From Peptococcaceae bacterium (GTDB taxonomy: Bacteria > Bacillota > Dehalobacteriia > UBA7702), in contig DXZC01000135.1 in the NCBI GenBank assembly GCA_019415505.1, positions 1-5,505 on the forward strand: a stretch of DNA of 5,505 nucleotides. Reading direction: 5' to 3'. The stretch's first letter is position 1. Each line of letters opens with the position of its first letter. Both the position numbers and the translations under genes were made by a program. Positions 1 through 4,565 of the stretch are shown piece by piece. The notes beneath the pieces are model-generated. The model did no database searches. It had not been told where the DNA came from and saw nothing but the letters and a program-made list of their open reading frames with translations.

Positions 1-198
1 ATATTATCTTTATGTACTTATTGCAAGTTGATTTTAAAAATACATCTTAAAAGTCAAAATACTTAACCCCTTAGCCACAAATTTTACAAGAGAAAAATAT
101 ATTTTCAACATTTCGGAAAAATAACGCTAAAACACTGGTTTTAGTTAAAGTGTAAATATAACCGGTAAAAACTCAAACCCCACCCTCTAGCAATCTCA
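1..198. other. AT-rich intergenic region, no gene seen
   Basis: This left-hand stretch is very AT-rich, and I see no credible open reading frame or RNA gene on either strand. The only structure I could find is a 7-bp inverted repeat (127-133 CTAAAAC with 138-144 GTTTTAG, 4-nt loop). It has no following T-run, so I do not call it a terminator. The promoter for the gene at 260 begins just after this stretch. Confidence 0.6.
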
Positions 199-227
199 TT
201 GAATTGGTTACTGAACTATGGTAAAAT
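199..227 (+). promoter_or_regulatory. Sigma-A-type promoter with extended -10 for the SpoIIM-family gene
   Basis: A -35 box TTGAAT (199-204) is followed by a 17-nt spacer and a -10 box TAAAAT (222-227). TGG stands directly before the -10, matching the extended -10 TGn motif. Transcription would start near 234, leaving a leader of about 26 nt before the start codon. The boxes are seen in the sequence; use by the housekeeping sigma factor is inferred from consensus. Confidence 0.65.
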
Positions 228-245
228 AACTTCATACTTTCTGCC

Positions 246-252
246 AGGAGGT
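246..252 (+). promoter_or_regulatory. Strong ribosome binding site that fixes a TTG start
   Basis: AGGAGGT lies 7 nt upstream of TTG at 260-262. This near-perfect Shine-Dalgarno match at ideal spacing is the reason to accept the rare TTG start; no in-frame ATG lies nearby downstream to replace it. Confidence 0.85.
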
Positions 253-259
253 AATAAAT

Positions 260-874
260 TTGGCTGTTAATTTAATAACCAGCAATTACCGCAGCTCCTT
301 CCGGTTTCTACATCAGCGTCTGAATCTAATTGCCATAACAAGCGTAGCATTTATTGGCGCCATGTTGCTAACCCTGTTTTTGCTTCAAAATATAGGTGGT
401 GTTAAAGAAATACTTGCCAGCTATATGGCGGACATAATGGCTCAAATATCCCCAGATGATACGGCGCACGATTTGTTTTTGTTCATTTTTACGAATAATT
501 TACGGGCCATGACTACCATGATTGCAATGGGCGTCTTGCCCTTTGTCTTTATGCCTATTATTTCAATAGTGGTTAATGGGAGTATGATTTCATTTGTAGC
601 ATTAATCAGTTGGGAAAAAGGACTAAATATAGCTGCATTTTTAGGTTATATTTTACCCCATGGCATTATTGAGATACCGCTTCTCATACTTAGCTGCGCT
701 CTGGGCTTTTACCTCTGCCTGAGCCTAACCAAAAAAATCATTAGTGAGGTTAGTATCAAAGAGGCCTTGATAAATATTTTCCGCACCTATGTCCTGATTA
801 TATTGCCGGGTATTTTGGTGGCAGCCCTGATTGAAGCTTATATTACGCCCTACATCGGCAGTCTCTTTATGTAA
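260..874 (+). CDS. SpoIIM/DUF95-family integral membrane protein
   Basis: A 204-residue protein with about five hydrophobic segments (roughly 21-43, 82-104, 105-118, 122-150 and 174-193). It fits the SpoIIM/DUF95 family (PF01944): an asparagine pair followed by a hydrophobic stretch (residues 79-104), an NG pair (106-107), and a PHG..E motif (133-138) in front of a glycine-containing helix. The length is normal for the family. In Bacillus the founding member SpoIIM works with SpoIID and SpoIIP in forespore engulfment. However, the PHG..E motif is typical of the broad DUF95 group found also in non-sporulating bacteria and archaea, so a sporulation role is not shown. The start is TTG, chosen from the AGGAGGT site. 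The gene stands alone, with its own promoter and terminator; the promoter looks housekeeping rather than sporulation-specific. Family assignment is firm, function is not. Confidence 0.85.
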   Translation: MAVNLITSNYRSSFRFLHQRLNLIAITSVAFIGAMLLTLFLLQNIGGVKEILASYMADIMAQISPDDTAHDLFLFIFTNNLRAMTTMIAMGVLPFVFMPIISIVVNGSMISFVALISWEKGLNIAAFLGYILPHGIIEIPLLILSCALGFYLCLSLTKKIISEVSIKEALINIFRTYVLIILPGILVAALIEAYITPYIGSLFM

Positions 875-895
875 TTGCCTAATTCCATAACTATG

Positions 896-924
896 AAAAA
901 CAGCGGTTTAACCGCTGTTTTTTT
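896..924 (+). terminator. Rho-independent terminator, probably bidirectional
   Basis: A perfect 7-bp GC-rich stem (901-907 CAGCGGT with 911-917 ACCGCTG) has a 3-nt TTA loop and is followed by seven T residues (918-924). It lies 21 bases after the SpoIIM-family stop codon. Five A residues precede the stem (896-900), so the minus-strand copy also ends in a T-run. It can therefore also stop transcripts coming leftward from obgE-yhbY, although it is about 200 nt beyond the yhbY stop. Confidence 0.93.
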
Positions 925-1116
925 GTCTCAATAAATCATCTTATTTAAAATGCCACCCCTGGAAAGTACGACGCGATAGAATTGGCGTTAAAATAATGAC
1001 CGTAAATTGGTCCGAATCCACAAGGGCTAAAGCAAAGCAGCGGATTAACTGGGTAAATGGAATAAACTGGCTATGATAACGCCGCTAAGTTTAAATCCTA
1101 GCCATTTAGCTTAGTA
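925..1116. other. Intergenic region between convergent genes, no gene seen
   Basis: About 190 bases lie between the terminator and the yhbY stop codon. Translating by eye on both strands gives only very short frames (for example a 9-codon frame at 951) with no convincing ribosome site. In the minus direction this is probably the 3' untranslated end of the obgE-yhbY transcript. Small imperfect inverted repeats are present (such as CTAAG at 1084-1088 with CTTAG at 1110-1114), but none is convincing as a terminator. Confidence 0.5.
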
Positions 1117-1410
1117 TTATTTAGGCAATTCAATTTTCGGCTTTGTGGCTGACTTGCGATACAAAACAAGGCAATGACCAATGGTTTGCACCAGTTCAGC
1201 ATTGAGAGCCTGGGCCAATTTCGCGCCGGCGTCCTTTACTTCCTCTGATGAATTCTGTAAAATCTTAACCTTTATTAGTTCCCTAGCCTCCAGGGTTTTA
1301 TCAAACTGGCTTATCATATTATCACCAATACCATCTTTACCAATTTGCTGTATTGGCTCCATGGTCATGGCCATACTGCGTAAATACCTCTTTTGCTTGC
1401 CTTTAAGCAT
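1117..1410 (-). CDS. yhbY: YhbY-family RNA-binding protein (CRM domain), 50S assembly factor
   Basis: A 97-residue protein made almost entirely of one CRM (YhbY) domain. The start LKGKQKRYLRS (2-12) is the usual family opening. The RNA-binding GxxG loop is seen as GKDG (24-27). EARELIKVKIL (41-51) and the closing IGHCLVLYRKS (77-87) complete the conserved core. Family members associate with pre-50S ribosomal particles and bind structured rRNA. The ATG is preceded by GGAGGG (1414-1419), somewhat close to the start, and the protein start matches the family, so this start is preferred over internal Met codons 13, 15 and 17. It begins 19 nt after the obgE stop, so the two are almost surely co-transcribed, which fits their shared role in large-subunit maturation. 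Nothing is missing from the domain. Confidence 0.95.
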   Translation of the reverse strand: MLKGKQKRYLRSMAMTMEPIQQIGKDGIGDNMISQFDKTLEARELIKVKILQNSSEEVKDAGAKLAQALNAELVQTIGHCLVLYRKSATKPKIELPK

Positions 1411-1429
1411 AATCCCTCCACAATTAAGT

Positions 1430-2701
1430 TTAACTCATATATTCTAGTTCAATGCCGTAGATGAATACCGTATCGCCGTCTTTAGCTCCAGCTTGGCGCA
1501 GACCATCGTCTAAACCCATGGCCTTAAAAATGCGCTGGAGACGCTTAACGGCATCTTCATTATTAAAATCCGTCATGGCTACCCATTTTTTTACCTCAGG
1601 GCCTTCCACCACAAAATCGCCGTATTCGTTCCGTTTGATTACAAAGGGATTCCGCTCCTCTAAGGTAGTTACCTTTACTTCCTCAGTGGTTACTGGCTCC
1701 TCGGCGTTCGCAGTTTGAACTATTTCATAAATACGGTGTAAAACTTTTTTTATGTTTTCACCTTGCACAGCGGAAATGGGATAAATCTCATATTTATCGC
1801 CATATTTTTTTACCAGACGCTCGTAATTGGCCTGGGAGTCGGGCAAATCCATTTTATTGGCAGCTATTATTCTGGGCTTGGCCCCTAAATCCTTCTTATA
1901 CTTGGCCAGTTCCCGGCTAACTACCTCAAAGTCCAACAAGGGATCGCGCCCCTCTTGCCCCGACATATCCAATAAATGAATCATAGCTTTAGTGCGCTCT
2001 AAATGCCGGAGAAAATGATGACCGAGCCCGGCGCCTTCATGGGCGTTTTCGATTAGCCCAGGTACATCCGCTATACAAAAGCTTTGTCCGCCGCCTAAAT
2101 TGACAATACCTAAATTAGGCTCCAAGGTGGTAAATGGGTAGTCGGCAATTTTAGGTTTAGCTGCGGAAACCCGAGAAATAAAGGTAGACTTGCCGGCATT
2201 GGGCATACCTACTAAGCCCACGTCCGCTAAGACCTTTAGCTCCAAACGCACCCAAGCCTCCTCACCCGGCTCACCCTTTTCCGCAAAGTGCGGCGCCTTT
2301 TCCCGGTTAGAAGCAAACCTGGCGTTGCCCCGGCCGCCCCGACCGCCCTTGACAATGAGCGCCTTCTGTCCGTCGGCAACTAAATCAGCAAATATTTCTT
2401 CCTCGCCGTCAAACCGCACAATCGTACCCTGTGGCACCTTTAAATAAATATCAGCGCCGGATTTACCTATTTTATTGCTGCTTTGACCGTTCTCGCCTCT
2501 GGGGGCTTTGTAGTGCTGCCTCATTTTAAAATCCAGTAATGTACTGAGATTATGGTCAGCCACTAAATATACGCTGCCGCCCCGGCCGCCGTCGCCACCA
2601 TTGGGCCCGCCCTCCGGCACATATTTCTCCCGCCGGAAGGAGACTATGCCGTTGCCGCCGTCCCCTGCTTTTAAATATATTTTTGCTCTATCATAAAACA
2701 T
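1430..2701 (-). CDS. obgE: Obg family GTPase (ObgE/CgtA)
   Basis: A complete 423-residue Obg GTPase, within the usual length for Bacillota. Residues 1-158 form the glycine-rich Obg fold (FYDRAKIYLKAGDGGNGIVSF at the start, then GG-rich runs near 31-42 and 118-125). The G domain follows: P-loop GMPNAGKST (165-173), switch I DYPFTT (187-192), G3 DVPGLI (212-217), G4 NKMD (282-285) and G5 SA (310-311). A C-terminal OCT domain spans about 345-420. Obg binds the 50S subunit, acts in its late maturation, and links ribosome assembly to (p)ppGpp and, in Bacillus, to the general stress response and sporulation. The ATG has GGGAG (2708-2712) six nt upstream. It lies downstream of rpmA across a terminator hairpin and directly upstream of yhbY. 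All nucleotide-binding motifs are intact. Confidence 0.98.
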   Translation of the reverse strand: MFYDRAKIYLKAGDGGNGIVSFRREKYVPEGGPNGGDGGRGGSVYLVADHNLSTLLDFKMRQHYKAPRGENGQSSNKIGKSGADIYLKVPQGTIVRFDGEEEIFADLVADGQKALIVKGGRGGRGNARFASNREKAPHFAEKGEPGEEAWVRLELKVLADVGLVGMPNAGKSTFISRVSAAKPKIADYPFTTLEPNLGIVNLGGGQSFCIADVPGLIENAHEGAGLGHHFLRHLERTKAMIHLLDMSGQEGRDPLLDFEVVSRELAKYKKDLGAKPRIIAANKMDLPDSQANYERLVKKYGDKYEIYPISAVQGENIKKVLHRIYEIVQTANAEEPVTTEEVKVTTLEERNPFVIKRNEYGDFVVEGPEVKKWVAMTDFNNEDAVKRLQRIFKAMGLDDGLRQAGAKDGDTVFIYGIELEYMS

Positions 2702-2759
2702 AATTTTCTCCCAACTGTCAAGGCCATATATTTGCCCATAGTATACCCAGGAAAATAGT

Positions 2760-2789
2760 AAAAATGCCGGAGCTTAAGAAGCTCCGGCA
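2760..2789 (-). terminator. Intra-cluster rho-independent terminator after rpmA
   Basis: An 11-bp perfect stem (2765-2775 with 2779-2789) with a 3-nt loop is GC-rich and, read on the minus strand, is followed by five T residues (2764-2760). It starts about 15 nt after the rpmA stop codon. There is no T-run on the plus strand, so it serves the rplU-rpmA transcript. It separates the highly expressed ribosomal protein genes from obgE and yhbY; some read-through, or a weak internal promoter, must supply the latter. Confidence 0.88.
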
Positions 2790-2804
2790 CAAAATACAGC
2801 GTCC

Positions 2805-3062
2805 TTATCTTTGGGGATACACGCTAACTTGCTTTCTTGTATGGCTCTTAGTCTCAAATCTTACATAGCCATCCATTTTAGCAAACAGAGTATCGTCTCC
2901 ACCCAAACCTACGTTATTTCCAGGGTGGAATCTGGTACCCCGCTGTCTTACCAGGATACTGCCGGCTGTCACAAACTGACCGTCATGTCTTTTGAGACCC
3001 AGCATTTTAGGTTTACTATCGCGACCGTTTCTGGAACTACCGCCTGCTTTTTTATGTGCCAT
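2805..3062 (-). CDS. rpmA: 50S ribosomal protein L27, form without N-terminal extension
   Basis: An 85-residue L27. Conserved parts are AHKKAGGSSRNGRDS (2-16), the tail that reaches toward the peptidyl-transferase centre, then AGSILVRQRGTRFHPGNNVG (33-52) and DDTLFAKMDGYVRFE (56-70). L27 helps position tRNA substrates on the large subunit. In many Bacillota it is made with a short N-terminal extension that the Prp (YsxB) cysteine protease removes. This protein begins directly with MAHKK, the form known from Gram-negative bacteria. The start is set by AAGGAGGTG (3071-3079) 8-10 nt upstream, and that site overlaps the rplU stop codon, so no room exists for an upstream extension or a prp gene. 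It is co-transcribed with rplU. Confidence 0.98.
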   Translation of the reverse strand: MAHKKAGGSSRNGRDSKPKMLGLKRHDGQFVTAGSILVRQRGTRFHPGNNVGLGGDDTLFAKMDGYVRFETKSHTRKQVSVYPQR

Positions 3063-3070
3063 GAGAATTC

Positions 3071-3080
3071 CACCTCCTTA
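3071..3080 (-). promoter_or_regulatory. rpmA ribosome site overlapping the rplU stop codon
   Basis: The rplU stop TAA (3080-3078) runs directly into AAGGAGGTG, so the last two bases of the stop codon are part of the L27 Shine-Dalgarno site. A ribosome finishing L21 would sit on the L27 initiation region, which suggests translational coupling and equal output of the two proteins. Confidence 0.8.
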
Positions 3081-3389
3081 TATAGCAATACTTTTAACTA
3101 AAATTTCTGTGTATGGTTGGCGATGACCGTTTTTCGTATGAATATTTTTTTTGGGCTTGTAATGCACGACCACTACTTTCTTACCCTTGCCCTGACTTAC
3201 TACTTCACACACAACTTTGGCGCCTGCCACAACGGGAGTGCCAATTTTTAAACCGTCATCAGTTTTTACGGAAAGCACCTGGTCGAAAGTTATTTCCGCG
3301 CCTTCTTCCAAAGCTAACTTTTCTACCTTAATTTTATCACCTTCAGCAACTCTGTACTGTTTGCCGCCGGTTTCGATAATTGCGTACAT
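3078..3389 (-). CDS. rplU: 50S ribosomal protein L21
   Basis: A complete 103-residue L21, the normal length. It opens with the family start MYAIIETGGKQYRVAEGD (1-18) and carries the signature YKPKKNIHTKNGHRQPYT (77-94) that contacts 23S rRNA. L21 binds domain I of 23S rRNA near L20 in early 50S assembly. The ATG is preceded by GAGGAGGT (3396-3403) at six nt. It is the first gene of the minus-strand cluster, served by a perfect consensus promoter and a leader of about 80 nt. In many Bacillota rplU is followed by the prp (ysxB) protease gene and then rpmA; here rpmA follows directly. Confidence 0.98.
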   Translation of the reverse strand: MYAIIETGGKQYRVAEGDKIKVEKLALEEGAEITFDQVLSVKTDDGLKIGTPVVAGAKVVCEVVSQGKGKKVVVVHYKPKKNIHTKNGHRQPYTEILVKSIAI

Positions 3390-3470
3390 TTATGTACCTC
3401 CTCATATTACTCGCTCTTCTTCGGGGGGAGCCGAGCTCCACTTAACCCACAAGATGCGGTTGAAACGAAC
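3390..3470 (-). ncRNA. Candidate L21 leader RNA (5' untranslated regulatory element)
   Basis: The stretch between the predicted transcription start (near 3470) and rplU is about 81 nt and can fold. Read 5' to 3' on the minus strand, it holds an imperfect hairpin in AACCGCATCTTGTGGGTT, then a perfect GGAGC-TCG-GCTCC hairpin (3439-3427). A C-run follows that could instead pair with CCGA-side partners or with the GAGGAGG ribosome site. A leader RNA upstream of rplU is known in Bacillota (Rfam L21_leader), thought to let the protein control its own synthesis. The position and length fit; the match to that family is inferred from context, not aligned. Confidence 0.5.
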
Positions 3471-3476
3471 ATTATA

Positions 3477-3505
3477 ATTATATAGTAAGGCGCTGCCATT
3501 GTCAA
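3477..3505 (-). promoter_or_regulatory. Perfect consensus sigma-A promoter for rplU-rpmA(-obgE-yhbY)
   Basis: On the minus strand, TTGACA (3505-3500) is followed by exactly 17 nt and TATAAT (3482-3477). Both hexamers match the bacterial housekeeping consensus fully, and a second TATAAT (3476-3471) follows at once. The strength fits genes for ribosomal proteins. Transcription would start near 3470. Confidence 0.92.
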
Positions 3506-3536
3506 GGCATTTTTATTTTTCGCCCTTAAACTTAAT

Positions 3537-3565
3537 TTGACAATATTAGCCAGGGCAAATATAAT
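3537..3565 (+). promoter_or_regulatory. Perfect consensus sigma-A promoter for the CmpB-type gene and recQ
   Basis: On the plus strand, TTGACA (3537-3542), a 17-nt spacer and TATAAT (3560-3565) again match the housekeeping consensus at all twelve positions. Transcription would begin near 3572 and leave a leader of about 90 nt. Its -35 box is 31 bp from the -35 box of the divergent rplU promoter. Confidence 0.88.
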
Positions 3566-3600
3566 AAAAGTGTGACATAAACTTCATAGAAAGCTCAACA

Positions 3601-3638
3601 TATTATTATGGCATCAACTTGACGTATTATTATAGCAT
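3601..3638 (+). repeat. Pair of 14-bp direct repeats in the leader of the CmpB-type gene
   Basis: TATTATTATGGCAT (3601-3614) recurs as TATTATTATAGCAT (3625-3638), 13 of 14 bases identical, with a 24-bp period. Both copies lie after the predicted transcription start and before the ribosome site. They could be an operator pair for a repressor or simply a local duplication. Neither copy has a -35 box at proper spacing, so I do not read them as extra promoters. Confidence 0.7.
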
Positions 3639-3646
3639 AAAAAGGA

Positions 3647-3652
3647 AGGAAG
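3647..3652 (+). promoter_or_regulatory. Modest ribosome binding site of the CmpB-type gene
   Basis: AGGAAG lies 10 nt before the ATG at 3663, inside a purine tract (3638-3654). It is clearly weaker than the AGGAGG-type sites of the other genes here, so the strong promoter may be offset by moderate translation. Confidence 0.5.
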
Positions 3653-3662
3653 AGCAACAACT

Positions 3663-4565
3663 ATGGCTTTTAACTGGGAAATCTTAGCTCTTTGGTTTAT
3701 GTATTTCATGGTCTACAGCATATTGGGCTGGGCTGTGGAGACAGTTTACTGCTCCGCTATTCAGCGGAAAATAGTGGAAAGAGGTTTTTTAAACGGACCT
3801 TACTGTCCTATTTACGGCGTTGGCGCCGTAATTGTCCTGTTGGTTTTAGACCCCTACATTAACCAGCCCGGGCTGATTTTTATTCTGGGTTTAATTTTAA
3901 CGACAATTTTAGAATATTTAGTCAGCGTTATCATGGAAAAATTATTTCATATGCGCTGGTGGGACTATTCCCAGCACCGGTTTAATATTAACGGCCGGGT
4001 CTGCCTCTTAAACTCCACCTTATTTGGGTTTCTCTGCCTAATCCTCACCTTAGTTATACACCCCTTGGTGGTTAATCTACTGGGGAAAATTCCCGCTAAT
4101 TGGCTCTATGTAACCAGCGCCGCTTTATTGGCGGTAATTACCCTAGACGCCGTCTTATCTGTCTTAGCTACGATTAAGCTGGATAAGCACTTGGCTAAAA
4201 TCAAGGAAATACAGGAACAGCTTAGGGAGAATTTAGAGGACCTCAAAGAGGATTTAGAGGACTTTAAAGATGATATAACAGAGTTTAAAGACGAGCAAAA
4301 CGAAAAATTCCGGGAGTGGCTGGGTGAACACGGCGACGCCTTTGATGATATGAAGGACGCCCTGGAACAGTGGTGGTCGGAAAACAAAGCCCGCCGGGAT
4401 AAACGGAACGCTAAATGGGAGCAGCTGCTGTCAGCCTTAAAAAAACCAGCCAATTACCAGGAACGGCGGCTCATGCGTTCTTTCCCCAACCTGGCCCATA
4501 ACAACGCTAAATTAAACGAATTCCTGAGAGAGCTCCAAGATAAGGTAAAAAAGAAAGTGAAATAA
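3663..4565 (+). CDS. CmpB-type (PF06541) putative ABC-transporter permease with long charged coiled-coil tail
   Basis: A 300-residue membrane protein of the family annotated as putative ABC transporter permease (PF06541, ABC_trans_CmpB), common in Clostridia and without a proven function. Family motifs are clear: YSILGWAVETVY (18-29), RGFLNGPYCPIYG (40-52), RWWDYS (98-103) and FNINGRVCLLNS (107-118). About five membrane segments are visible (8-27, 46-63, 70-91, 113-135, 146-170). From about 172 to the end the protein is soluble and very charged, with a heptad coiled coil at 191-211 and a Trp-rich, then basic region ending in KKKVK. The ATG matches the family start. No ATPase or binding-protein gene lies nearby, so a transporter role is not supported by context. 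It is the first gene of a unit with recQ, whose GTG directly follows its TAA. Confidence 0.85.
   Translation: MAFNWEILALWFMYFMVYSILGWAVETVYCSAIQRKIVERGFLNGPYCPIYGVGAVIVLLVLDPYINQPGLIFILGLILTTILEYLVSVIMEKLFHMRWWDYSQHRFNINGRVCLLNSTLFGFLCLILTLVIHPLVVNLLGKIPANWLYVTSAALLAVITLDAVLSVLATIKLDKHLAKIKEIQEQLRENLEDLKEDLEDFKDDITEFKDEQNEKFREWLGEHGDAFDDMKDALEQWWSENKARRDKRNAKWEQLLSALKKPANYQERRLMRSFPNLAHNNAKLNEFLRELQDKVKKKVK
4233..4295 (+). repeat. Tandem 21-bp (heptad) repeat within the CmpB-type gene
   Basis: Three successive 21-bp units encode LEDLKED, LEDFKDD and ITEFKDE (residues 191-211). The first two units (4233-4253 and 4254-4274) match at 18 of 21 bases; the third is more diverged. Each unit is exactly one coiled-coil heptad, so the array looks like duplication of a heptad that lengthened a helical stalk. 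Confidence 0.75.

Noticed and set aside
127..144. Inverted repeat as terminator of a gene left of the window
   Set aside because: The stem is AT-rich and short, and no T-run follows on either strand.
233..240. CATACTTT resembling a sigma-E -10 element before the SpoIIM-family gene
   Set aside because: There is no matching sigma-E -35 element at the proper distance, and the transcription start would fall in the ribosome site. The sigma-A-like promoter at 199-227 is better.
1181..1447. Open frame on the plus strand opposite yhbY
   Set aside because: It lies antisense to a clearly conserved gene, has no ribosome site and resembles no family. The same holds for the plus-strand frames at 1461-1718, 2190-2447, 2811-3101, 3113-3331 and 3217-3477.
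2694..2721. TTGACA (2721-2716, minus) with a TTTTAT box 17 nt downstream, overlapping the obgE start
   Set aside because: A transcript from it would begin inside the obgE coding region and lose the start codon, and the -10 match is only 4 of 6.
3619..3643. TTGACG followed by TAAAAA as a second promoter for the CmpB-type gene
   Set aside because: The spacer is only 13 nt, too short for a working promoter; the perfect promoter upstream explains transcription.
4106..4453. Serine-rich minus-strand frame opposite the CmpB-type gene
   Set aside because: Its composition is simply the reverse reading of the charged coiled-coil codons. The minus-strand frames at 4507-4701, 5021-5209 and 5220-5471 are likewise shadows of recQ.
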